Shown in pieces: positions 47,970-57,900 of a stretch of 64,000 bases of DNA. A program made the translations under genes and the position numbers. Origin of the DNA: Panonychus citri. Taxonomy: Eukaryota; Arthropoda; Arachnida; Trombidiformes; Tetranychidae. The stretch spans positions 1,364,001 through 1,428,000 of the forward strand of contig NW_026515509.1 in NCBI RefSeq assembly GCF_014898815.1. The letters run 5' to 3'. Positions within the stretch are counted from its first letter, which is position 1; each line of letters begins with the position of its first letter. A model generated the notes under the pieces. That model ran no database searches, was not told the origin of the DNA, and saw only the letters and a list, made by a program, of their open reading frames with translations.

Positions 47970-48749
47970 CTAATGAGTCTGGTGCCATCCTTGGAACAAG
48001 GTTGGGCACTTATGGCATAGCCCGAACTTGGCTTTGCCGATTAAGTGTATTTCCTGATCTGGAGTTTTGATCGTGGGTGATCGTTTCTTCAACTTGTTGT
48101 AATCTTCTAGTTTTTTAATGAACAGAGTGATTTTAACTTGTTGTTCTTCTTTCTTCATTTCAATAAAATGTTCTATTTCTTTCAGTTCCTCTTTCAGTTC
48201 TTCTTTTATTTGTTTTGTTGATTCGGCTTTTCCCGACATTACATACCAGTCAATGATTGCTATGTTGGTTTCTTCCGGTAGTTCCGAGAAGAATTCTTCA
48301 ATAACGTTCATACCCATTGGTCTGGTTATCAGAAAAATTGTTTTCCGTTTTCCTACCAAGGTCTTGGCTATTCTCGAATTTATGAAGGTCGGTGGAGTCC
48401 ATCTTCTGTTTACATTCTGGTATATTACCACTTCTTCATCCAGGATGTCTCCATCCAGGGAGTCTTTATCTAGTTCGGTGTTAATCATTTTTAGTAGTTT
48501 CTCTTGGATGGTCGGAGCCTCGGAATCCGGGTCTTGTTGTACCAAGAAAGAAACAATCACATTGGCACCTGTAATTATTGAATCGTTTAAGTTCCATTTG
48601 GATATTATATTGTTTATTTCTTTTGCTGTCACATCCGTGAGGAATTCTTTGAATTTATCCCCATTTACGCACCACTCTATGAAGTTCTCGTTTACTAATT
48701 TTTCACTTTTTAGTTTCACTATGAGTTCATCTAAGGTTGAGTCCATCAT
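47970..48749 (-). CDS. Unrecognised 259-aa ORF of the retroelement region
   Basis: Intact ORF starting ATGATG (MMDSTLDELIVKLKSEK). It is rich in Lys, Glu and Ile. Residues about 180-225 form a charged helix or coiled coil (QIKEELKEELKEIEHFIEMK). The C-terminus has two Cys and later His residues (GLCHKCPTLFQGWHQTH) that might bind a metal. No family is recognised. It could be an accessory ORF of the LINE or belong with the USP-like gene, with which it converges tail to tail. Its length without stops in an AT-rich genome argues that it was recently coding. Confidence 0.6.
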   Translation of the reverse strand: MMDSTLDELIVKLKSEKLVNENFIEWCVNGDKFKEFLTDVTAKEINNIISKWNLNDSIITGANVIVSFLVQQDPDSEAPTIQEKLLKMINTELDKDSLDGDILDEEVVIYQNVNRRWTPPTFINSRIAKTLVGKRKTIFLITRPMGMNVIEEFFSELPEETNIAIIDWYVMSGKAESTKQIKEELKEELKEIEHFIEMKKEEQQVKITLFIKKLEDYNKLKKRSPTIKTPDQEIHLIGKAKFGLCHKCPTLFQGWHQTH

Positions 48750-48854
48750 GTTCAGTTATAATGTTTACGTTGTCAAAGGTCGAAGTTGTCTCTGAAGTGA
48801 TTTCAAGCTTTGAATGTTCGGGTTGATGAGTCCGCTCACTTTCCGTGTGAGCTT

Positions 48855-49611
48855 GTTTATTGGCGATCTCGGTTGGGAGTTAGCTTTTCACACCTCGCTG
48901 TTGTTTTTGTATTCAGTTAATTGGTAACTTTGTTTCTTGGTTAATTGTTTTGTGTTGAGTTCTAATTGCATTATTTGTTTTCTCTGTTCCTAACTTTATT
49001 GAATGGATTGCTAATTATTTAATTAAGTGTTAATTTAGTTTCTTGGCTAATTAGTTTGTTTGTTTGTCTCGGAGTTTTGACGGTTTTGTTAATTATTGGC
49101 TTTGTCGTTGATTTGTGTTTCTTAGTTATTCGTCTTGAGTTAATTGCTTTTACTCTGTATAAGTGATATTTAATGATTTTTCGTTAATTATTTGTTTGTT
49201 TTAAGTATTTAGTCTATGGCTTATTATTTGTTACTTTGTTTTTCTTTTTGGGTTTATTGTTGTTAATCTTCTCAGCTTTCCGTTGATTGGTTTCAACTTG
49301 TCATTAGTTAAGTTAAATTACTTTTGATCGACGGTCTTAGCTCGGGATTAGCTTTGGTTGTTTATTCATTTTATTTCGGTTTCAGATTTGATTACATATT
49401 TTGGTTGTTAATGATTGATTTAAATGTTTTTCATAATTAAATAATCATAGTGATATTAGTTAAGTTAGGTTACTTTTAATCGGCAACCTCAGTTTGGAGT
49501 TAGCTTTTACAACTGTCTATTCATTTTACTTCTTGATTTCAAGTTTTGGTTACCTATTTTGGTTGTTAATGATCAATTCTTAGTATTTCACATCATTAGA
49601 TAGTCATAATG
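48855..49611. repeat. 152-bp tandem repeats between Gag and the 259-aa ORF
   Basis: Two clear copies start at 49305 and 49457, each opening TAGTTAAGTTA and sharing GGTTGTTAATGAT, TTATTCATTTTA-type and ATAGT/AGTCATA blocks. A more decayed copy with TCGGTTGGGAGTTAGCTTTT begins near 48858, at about three periods away, so further degenerate units probably fill the gap. The last copy runs into the end of the Gag ORF (stop at 49588-49590). The remaining sequence is AT-rich and non-coding. Confidence 0.7.
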
Positions 49612-50907
49612 GTAATCTATCTGGGAGATCGCCATCTGAAGTTCGCTTCGGTACAGCGGGCACATCGATGAGTACGCTCTGTGTCCTGGTCTTTCACATG
49701 ATGCACATTTCGTCTCATTAGAGTGACAGTTTTGTCTAGTGTGTCTCTCTGCACAATTCGTGCATCGCATTTGATTGACACATTTGGCTCTGGTATGACC
49801 AAACTTGTGACATAGTCTGCAGTTTATTATCTCAAACGCGTCTCTGACCATCGTGAATGTATAACCAAGCGTCATTCGGCCTTTCATGTTCTGTTCTATG
49901 GCCGACCTTATGGCCGGGTTGACTTCTATTTCAATTCCAAATTTATCTTGGCCCATGTTGAAATGTGACTTTAGCTTGTATTGTTTCTCGTTCTTAAAAC
50001 CATTAAGTCTCATTATTCGATTAACGTAAGTGGTCCAGTTTTCGTTTTCGGGCGATTTAACAAACAATAGTTTAATCGATGGTTGTTTCCATTCCGGTAT
50101 AAAGATATTGATTTTCCCTGGTTTTATTTCTTTGTAGAGATTTTCACGATCTTGTTCCGAATACGTGATTATCAAGGAAAATTTCTTCCAGTATATAACC
50201 TTAAACTTGTAGGTTTTGTTGAGACGTGAAATCATTTCTGTGATTACTGGGACCGTACGGAGTTCTTCCGGTCCTTCGATCTGAAGTCGAAAGTATCTCT
50301 GCACTTCTCCCCAGTACCACCAGTTTCTTGGTACTTTTTGATCTGTGTGTTGCATTATTATATTTCTTGAGCGTTTTACCTTCTTTTTTGGTGGCTGATT
50401 TCTTGACGATTCTTCATCGGAGGAGCTTGATGATCCCTCTGAGGATTCGTCCAGGGCGACCACGGTTTCGGTGTTAGCTGTTACAACCTTCTTCTTCATG
50501 TAAGATTCTAATCTCCTTATATTGGTCTTGAACATGTTGAGTTTATTTTCATCTACTTCGTTACCTTCTTCGTCGATTGGGTTTTTCAGCGCTTGTTTAA
50601 ATAGATTGATGTCTTCTATTATGGTTGCTTCGTCCCATTTATCAATATTTGTTACCCATGTGTTTCTGTCGATTCTTTTACTGTTTTCATCGCCAAACGT
50701 TTCTTTCATACGTGTCAGGGCTTCTTTGTATCTTTTGATGATCTCTTCCTCTTTCGAGGTTGTGTTCGGGAAGATATTTATCTGTGTTTTTTAGAAATGC
50801 ATTTGTTATAAGTACATTTGTGGTAAATTTCTTTTGTTACATGAATTCATTCGCTTGGTTGTCATTCTGTTAGTTTTGTATATTCTTACCTTTCGTGGTC
50901 TTGGCAT
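49588..50907 (-). CDS. Retroelement ORF1: Gag-like protein with three CCHC knuckles, spliced
   Basis: Exon 1 (50890-50907) encodes MPRPRK and is followed by GTAAGA. The intron is 50782-50889 (108 nt, acceptor AACACAG) and exon 2 is 50781-49588; total 403 aa. Without splicing, the main frame is open for 24 codons upstream of its first ATG (50709), and the intron joins it in phase, which supports the model. After a Ser/Glu-rich and KKKVKR basic segment, a central region of about 150 residues (WWYWGEVQRYFRLQ) probably corresponds to the RNA-binding fold. Three zinc knuckles follow: CRLCHKFGHTRAKC, CTNCAERHTRQNC and CASCERPGHRAYSSMC. Expected role: nucleic-acid chaperone that packages the element RNA. 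Confidence 0.85.
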
Positions 50908-51597
50908 CGTTGTTCTTTTTTGGTGGTTCTTGAAGGTGGTTAATGTCTTCTCTCAGCGGGTGGATTCACTGCTGGTTTGGATGGTATTTCCGGTGTAGAT
51001 TCACGGTCACAAATTTAATCAAGGTGTCGTTCACGTTACCTGATGTTTCTTGTGTTTTTGTATGTCGATTTGTTCAGTTTGTAACGGGGAAAGTTTTCAC
51101 AAATAGGTTTCAATCACTATAATATAGTTAAGTTTTCACAGAGAAAAGACAACCGAGAAGAAGAAGATAACAGACAGACGGATAAAGAAAGAGCCAATAA
51201 ATGGAGACAGAGAGTAAAAAGAGAGAGAAGGATAAATGTCAAAACCGAAAAAGAGACGAGAACACAAATAGAAAGGAAAAATCGAATTTCCTAAATTCGA
51301 TTAAAGAGCTTCCATCTGGTGGAAACGAAAAGAGTTCCTTAAATTCTTATTCTGTTTGTGTTCTTATTCCTAGAGGGCTCTGCTCTCTTCACTGTCTATT
51401 CTTTGGTTAATAAATTTGATTTTCTTTTAATGCAAATTAATTTATCTTAATTGTTGATTAAGTTTAAAGTGTTTTCTTTTGATTTTGAACTTGGATTAAA
51501 GTTAATTGTATTAAGTTGATCAACTTTTTAATTATCATTTCCTAGGGTTGGATCACCAAAGTTTCTTAGAGGTTAATGAAACCCATGTGAAAATCAG
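50908..51597. other. Retroelement 5' end and upstream region of the crotonase gene
   Basis: 50908-51169 is probably the 5' UTR of the minus-strand element, with AGTTTTCACA occurring twice (near 51091 and 51131). 51170-51270 is purine-rich (AGACAGAGAG). A 69-codon open stretch at 51201 is just this purine tract. An acceptor-like AAAATCAG ends at 51597. Confidence 0.4.
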
Positions 51598-52651
51598 CTG
51601 ATCAAAATTAAGAGCGTCTTTTTTATTTGCTTGGTTGTAATCGGTAAAGTTAAATTGATTTGGGTTTCGTTTTTGTCATCAATTAATTGGGATCATGTTT
51701 ACGGCGGTTTTAAGCGTATTGGTGGTTGTTATCGACCCTTTTCTCGTTCAGTTTGGACCGATCAAGGTGATCCTATTAATGTAATCAAAGAAGATGGTAT
51801 TTTTATGATTGAACTTAATCGTCCCTCTAAACGTAATTGTATTAATACACCGATGGCTGAGAAATTAATTGCTGCTATTGATGAGTTTGAAGGTGATGAT
51901 GAATCAAAAGTTGGTATAATTTATGGTAAAGGTGGTAATTTTTGTGCCGGTTTTGATTTGAATGAACTGGCCTCAGATTCATCAATTAACTCTCGTCAAA
52001 GAATTGGCCTTGATAAATGGATGATCTCTAAGCCCATGATCGCGGCAATTGAAGGTTACGCTGTTGCGGGCGGACTTGAATTAGCCTTGGCCTGTGATTT
52101 CAGAGCCTGTGAAGAAGATTCTTTCTTAGGTTGGTTATAAAGATAAAATGAATTTATTGATGATGATGATTTTCTAATTTCTTTCCTTCATTTTTTCATT
52201 AGGCTTTTACAATCGACGATTTGGAATACCCCTTCTAGATGGTGGAACAGTACGATTATCACGAATTATTGGTCTATCTCGTGCTCTTGATTTAATTCTA
52301 AATGGTAAAAAAATCAGTGCTCACGAAGCATTAAACATGGGCCTAGTGAACGAAATTTGTGCCGTTGGATCGGTTTTGGGTAAAGCGATTTCAATGGCTT
52401 CCTGTTTACGTAAATTTGATCAAAATGCTCTACTAGCTGATCGTAAATCCATTTACACTTCAACCTTTCAATCCAGTGAGAATATGGAAGAAGCCTTGAA
52501 ATTTGAATATAGTAATGGTTCACCGATAATGTCAGAAAATGGAGCTAAAGGAGCTAAACTTTTCCTCGAAGAGGGAATCGGACGTCATGGTGCCACAGCA
52601 ATTCACAGTCAAGATGAAATTATGGCCCAACATAAACCAGAAATTTTCTAG
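51598..52651 (+). CDS. Crotonase-fold enoyl-CoA hydratase/isomerase, start unresolved
   Basis: Two exons are clear: up to 52129, and 52203-52651, joined in phase (intron 73 nt). The crotonase core is intact: INVIKEDGIFMIELNRP, GKGGNFCAGFDLNEL (oxyanion-hole loop), KPMIAAIEGYAVAGGLELALACDF (second oxyanion loop and Glu) and GIPLLDGGTVRLSRIIG. The IDGGTVRL-type block is typical of bacterial crotonases and their metazoan relatives. Upstream, VYGGFKRIGGCYRPFSRSVW is basic and Ser/Arg-rich, like a mitochondrial leader. I cannot find an ATG in this frame. The frame is open from an acceptor-like site at 51597, so a first exon may lie upstream, possibly displaced by the retroelement. An ATG at 51695 is in another frame. 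Confidence 0.8.
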
Positions 52652-53367
52652 ATAAAAACTAAATTTTCCCCCTTTAGGACCGTGAGTATTTTTCGTTGCA
52701 ACAGAAACAAACTAATATCTTTCAACCCCTCAAGGTGATTAACTAACAGCATGATACCTTAACTAATACCACACCCATTGAGAAAATCATTTATTTAATG
52801 AATCGATTCGACTAATTTAACCAGAAGCTAAAACAATCTAATTTTCCCCTCTTCTTGAAAAAAAAGGTTTCACTTTATAATAACAATTACGTTGATGATC
52901 AAAATTGTATTGTTGTTATTTAATCGCATTATAAATTGTTATTATTATTGTACAATCCAGGTAATCTTTTTTTTATATATACACTGTGTATATATAAAAA
53001 AGGAAAAGAAATTAAATCAATGAATGATGACACAAGTAAGAATTTATTTGATAACATAATTTATTTTCCAAATTGATTATCATTTAAAGGGGAGGAATAA
53101 ATTGTTTTTTTTAAAGAGAAATTCGTTTTTAGAATAGAAATTATATGATTAAATCGACGGTTAATTATGTAAAACAAACAACAACAACAATTAAAAAGAG
53201 GGAACAAGAAAAGAGGAGAAACAATTAACGAATTGAGTTTGGAAATTAGAGTTTAGGGAATATAAAATTTTTTTTTCTTCTCTTGTTAAGAGTAACACAA
53301 TTGATATGATTTCTTAATTCCAATAGAATTAATTTCTTTGTTTGTTATTTTCTTTTATTCTATTGTT
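52652..53367. other. Convergent intergenic region
   Basis: AT-rich 3' flanks. A short palindromic run of TATATA around CACTGTG lies near 52970-52998 (TTTTTTATATATACAC and its complement), which could form a hairpin of about 14 bp and act as a bidirectional 3'-end signal. No gene. Confidence 0.45.
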
Positions 53368-54288
53368 TTAGATTCTTTTGATTAGATTTTTATCCGCAAA
53401 CTCTTTGGACTTTTCAACGGCCGAGATGATGGAACCGTTAAGGTCAAGATTGTTCATCTTGTTAATACCTTCAATTGCTGGACCTCGAGGTGAACAGACA
53501 TGATCTCTGAGTTCCCCTGGATGTTTACCTGTTTCAAGAAGCGACTGAGCGGCACATTGGAGTGTTTTGGCCGCAAATTTGATGGCAATATTACGATCAA
53601 GTCCAGCTTTTAGAGCACCATCCGCCATTGCCTTGATGAAACAGTAAACAAAGGCCAAACCAGCACCACAAATAGCACAAGCGGCATCCATTTGCTCCTC
53701 TGGGACATATTCAAGTTTAGATATGGTCGATAGAAGGGTTCGTAAGGAAGCGGACAATTTATTTGAATCTGGTTCAACATCGATGGCACAAATACCCAAT
53801 CCATAGGCACAGGCAGGATTAATTACAATCCGGTGCATCTCAAGAATGTATTTACCCTTATGATCAGGATTAAGAAGAGTAGCCGACAATTGGGTCAACT
53901 TGACACCGGACACAAGTGAGAAGATGTATTTATCCTTATTGGTCAACGGGATAAAGTTAGTACAAAGAGCTTGGGGTTTTTTAGGATCTCGAAGACAGTC
54001 AAGAACAACGGAACCAGGGCAGCAAATGAAGATAACATCACAATCAAATTTACCGAAAATATCGTAATTACGCTTGGTGACATTACAACCTTTCTCCTTG
54101 AAACGAACGGTATTTTTTTCGGTCGGAGCGGCAATAAAGATACGCTTCTTGTCCACTTTACCATAATCGATGAAACCATTGACCAAACTTTCGGTCATTT
54201 TACCGGCCCCAATGAAGCCGATTTTGGCCGTTTCCAGCTCCAATGGTTTCGAAGGGGACTTGGATCGCTTCCGTTTACTTAGACCCAT
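53368..54288 (-). CDS. PYCR: Pyrroline-5-carboxylate reductase-like
   Basis: Last step of proline synthesis: reduces pyrroline-5-carboxylate with NAD(P)H. Single exon, 306 aa, from the ATG at 54288 (MGLSKRKRSKS), with a basic N-terminal tail of about 20 residues before the Rossmann fold GFIGAGKMTESLVNGF. RIVINPACAYGLGICAI, the dimerisation-domain block AICGAGLAFVYCFIKAMADG and ELRDHVCSPRGPAIEGI follow. The usual family signature here is CSPGGTT-like; Arg replaces the second Gly-type position and Pro-Ala replaces Thr-Thr. That could change substrate binding, so the activity is less certain than the fold. It is divergent from the cryptochrome gene. Confidence 0.88.
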   Translation of the reverse strand: MGLSKRKRSKSPSKPLELETAKIGFIGAGKMTESLVNGFIDYGKVDKKRIFIAAPTEKNTVRFKEKGCNVTKRNYDIFGKFDCDVIFICCPGSVVLDCLRDPKKPQALCTNFIPLTNKDKYIFSLVSGVKLTQLSATLLNPDHKGKYILEMHRIVINPACAYGLGICAIDVEPDSNKLSASLRTLLSTISKLEYVPEEQMDAACAICGAGLAFVYCFIKAMADGALKAGLDRNIAIKFAAKTLQCAAQSLLETGKHPGELRDHVCSPRGPAIEGINKMNNLDLNGSIISAVEKSKEFADKNLIKRI

Positions 54289-54990
54289 ATTCAATTGAAT
54301 CAAATTAACTAATCACAAATTTAGATTGACCAAAAAAAAAAGAAAGACGATAAAATTAACACAAGAGACCAAACTTAATCAACTATCAATTGATTAACCA
54401 AACCAAATGAGAAACAAATTAATGGCGAAAGTTAAATTAACTCAATTGTTGTTGATCATTGTTGTGGAAAAATGTAAAATGTACAAATAATTGTAAAGTT
54501 AATTGTTGAGAAAATTGTTTACCTATTATTTAATTTTCTCAATTAATGTCATCCCATCCTGTCAAAATGGTTCCATTGTTAAATCTTTAATGTTTAGAAA
54601 AATTAATTCTTAATTACCAACGTAATTAACCCTCTAAACTAAATGTATCGGCTTACGATTACGACTTTTTTTTTACTTCCATTTGATTTGATCATTAATT
54701 AATTGGAATAAAATTACCTTTCTACTTTCAGGTATCACGTTGATTAACAGTTGATTTACTTGATTATCAACTAAATTATGCTCATGTTCAAACCATTGAT
54801 TTCTCTCAATCTGATTTTATTTTCGATTACATATTTAGTTAACTAGTTTCTCTAAATGTGAGTTGATTGTTGAGAATTGATTAACTCTCGAGAAAGAGAG
54901 AAAGAAAGTAAAAAAAGAAAGAGGAAAATGATTAATGATTAATAAAGTTTTCTGTTAATTCTGTAAATTAAATGAATTGACTGTTTAAAA
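54289..54990. promoter_or_regulatory. Divergent promoter P5CR / cryptochrome
   Basis: 702 nt, AT-rich, between the two start codons. An AATGGCGA word at about 54421 is on the P5CR side. I see no CACGTG E-box in this stretch, which would be of interest for a clock gene. Confidence 0.4.
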
Positions 54991-57900
54991 ATGTCCATAT
55001 CATTTGATAATTCATCATCTCATCATAAAGATAAATTAGTTTGTCGTAATAAAATTAATTCCAGTGATAAATTAACACCAACAATCAATGAAACAACATT
55101 AAAAACTATTAACCAAAGAAATGATAACAAACTTTACTCACCAATATCATCATCCTCATCCTCATCACCACCAACACCCCAACCACAACCACCAGTATCA
55201 GTACAATTAACAACAACAATTAATTATAATGAATTAACTACTGACAATAACTCAGCTGATTGTAAACAAAGTGATAACAAGTCAATAACAACGACAACAA
55301 CAACAACATCAACTGTTGACAGTTTTAGTCAAATTAATCAAACTAATGGCAACGAGAGTGATAAATTTAATTGTAATAAACCCTTAATTAGTGAGAGAAA
55401 TGATCACACCAACGGAATTAATTTTAATTGTGGTCAAGTGAAAAATCTGGTCCATTGGTTTCGCAAAGGTCTTCGTCTTCATGATCAACCAGCTCTTCTT
55501 AAAGGTAAGTCTCTTCCTCTCAATTAATTAACTTAAATTGTTACAATCTTATCATCTCTCTAAATTATAGAACAAGAGTAATTCTATTAATTATCTTCAA
55601 TTAAATCATCTCTCTCTCTCTTTTCAAATGGAATCAGTGTTAATTAAACCAATTAGTTTCCTTTTCATTTCTCTTCAATTTCTTTGTTTACATTTTGATC
55701 AACATTGTAAACAAAATTTTCTTCCGCTCGATTAATTGATTGTTATTGTTTTTAAGGAATCAAAGGATGTCAAACCTTTCGCTGTGTCTATTTAATTGAT
55801 CCCTGGTTTTCCACACAGTCTAATTGTGGAATCAATAAATGGCGATTCTTATTACAATCACTGGAAGATCTTGACAACAATTTACATAAATTGGGCTCTC
55901 GTCTGTTTGTCATCAGGGGCCAACCCACTGAGGTTTTTCCTCCTCTTTTCAAAGGTAATCCAGATCATTAATCCTAATCTATTTCCTCTCTTTTTAAAAA
56001 CATTAATCTCACACTAATCTGGTTGTTTTCTATTCTCTTTAATTTATATTCTCTCATCTGTTAATCCATCTCATCTGTTGTCCATCTGAATCTCTCATCT
56101 CTTCCTCCTTTATGTTAACCAAACTTTTCTCTATAATAATCTCAACCCTTTTTGTTTATTTCTAAATTTATTTTGATCATTTAGAGTTTTTAATTTTCTA
56201 TTATTTTTATTGATTAGTATTTTCCTTTTGGTTGATTATACATTTTCTTCTCTTTGTTCTCATCTAGAATGGTCAATTACACATTTAAGTTTCGAAGAAG
56301 ATCCTGAACCATTTGGAAAGATTCGCGATGCAAAAATAACGAAAATGTGTAAAGAAATGAATCTCCATGTGATCTGTGAAACCTCTCACACTCTCTACAA
56401 ACTGGACAATATAATTGACCGTTGTGGTGGTGAGATTCCTCTGACTTACCTACAGTTTCAAACAATAGTCTCTGACCTCGAGAAACCCGACGAACCAGCG
56501 CAAACAATAACTCTCGATATAATTGGAAATTCATATACACCAGTTTCCGGAGATCATGTGAAAAAGTTAGATAAATATAATTCCTCATGAGCGAAAACAA
56601 TTTCCCCTTAGAATACAATTTCTAAATTGTTCAACATTAGATTCAATTCATTTACCATGTTAATCTGTTCGAGATGTTTTTGGATGATCGTTTCATTTTC
56701 TTCTTGATCAATCAATTGTTTCGCAGATCACTAATTGACTTTTCGCCTTCATTTTCGTTTTTTCTTCCCTTAAGATATGCCGTACCAACGCTAGAGGAAT
56801 TGGGATTCAAGAACAACTCGAATCAAAGGTCAGTTTGGATCGGTGGAGAGACCGAAGCGCTACAAAGATTAGCTCGACACCTCGAACATAAAGCTTGGGT
56901 GGCGACCTTTGGAAAACCCGATTCAACCTCGTTATCCCTTCTCTGTGCCCCTCAAACGGGTTTAGGACCTTATTTAAGGTACTAATTCAAACCAAAATTA
57001 ACCAAAACTAATCCAAAAAAAATCCAAGGATAAAGACAATCGACCCAAAATAAGGTCAACCCATTGGTACAAGAAAAAGAGATAAAGTTGATTAGTTTCA
57101 GTAATAATCATTTCAATCAAATTGCAAACTTGTTCACTAACTTAATCACTAATCCTTATTCTTGGGATGATAAAAAAAAACTACACAACTAAGAAAAGGA
57201 TAGAGATTAATTAGATTGAACAATATTTAAGGATTATTATGGTTTAGCCTTTTTCTTTATTCTCATCACTATTACATTGATATTGTTGTCAAAGATGAAG
57301 ATTAAGCTTACATCATGTTTATAACACTCTAATCATCATCATCATCATCATCTTGTTGTGATAACTATTAACTCACGTGGACAGCATTCTAAATACCAAT
57401 TGATTTAATCCCATTGGATCAACAGATAAATAGTCACATGGATCACATGTAATTCAGTAAAAATTGGCGAAGGTTAAAGTTTTATTTTATTTTCTCTATC
57501 AACTGTAAATAGAACACCAATCGAAACCCATAATAATATACATCTAATATACTATAAAAGTACATATAGTAAATAATGATGATGATGATGTTAATCATGA
57601 AGACGAGAAGATGAAGAAGATGATGATGATTTTGATGATAGAAGTGAAATTAAAGGGAAGAGGCAACACAAAGTGAGTGAGAAACGAAGGGAAAAAAATA
57701 TAAGTGGGAAGATTTTACACTTTGATTGATTGACTTTAAACTATTTGAATTTATCTTCGATTTATATTAATATATATTAGCCAGAGTATCTTCATCTTCA
57801 TCATCTTCATCATGTTACCTAATCTATTTTTTCCTCTCTCTCTCCATCCTCATCTCTTACAAACAGATTATCTATGTTTATATTTCTTCCTCTCCATTGA

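Larger units (their letters stand above)
43098..51169 (-). mobile_element. Non-LTR retrotransposon region with embedded USP-like gene
   Basis: On the minus strand: Gag-like ORF1 (50907-49588, spliced), 152-bp tandem repeats, a 259-aa ORF (48749-47970) and an EN-RT ORF2 (46304-43191). On the plus strand within it is a USP-like gene (46401-47959). The 3' end has an AATAAA word near 43100 on the minus strand. ACAGACAGA occurs at both limits (43089-43097 and 51170-51178) and could be a 9-bp target-site duplication, but the flanks are simple-sequence-like, so the borders are tentative. Codon choice in the USP gene looks richer in G and C than in the surrounding host genes. The LINE itself is beyond doubt; that all ORFs belong to one element is inference. 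Confidence 0.7.

Noticed and set aside
48821..48845. Hammerhead-ribozyme-like core (TTGATGAGTCC followed by a hairpin)
   Set aside because: The GAAA that must follow stem II is missing and the other stems are not evident.
46305..49590. A 3.29-kb insertion flanked by CATCAT that splits Gag and Pol
   Set aside because: CATCAT flanks the segment and its removal would join Gag and Pol in frame, but the 152-bp repeats run across the right border into Gag, and CAT runs are very common in this genome.
51201..51410. 69-aa Lys/Glu-rich ORF
   Set aside because: Translation of a purine-rich tract with no family features.
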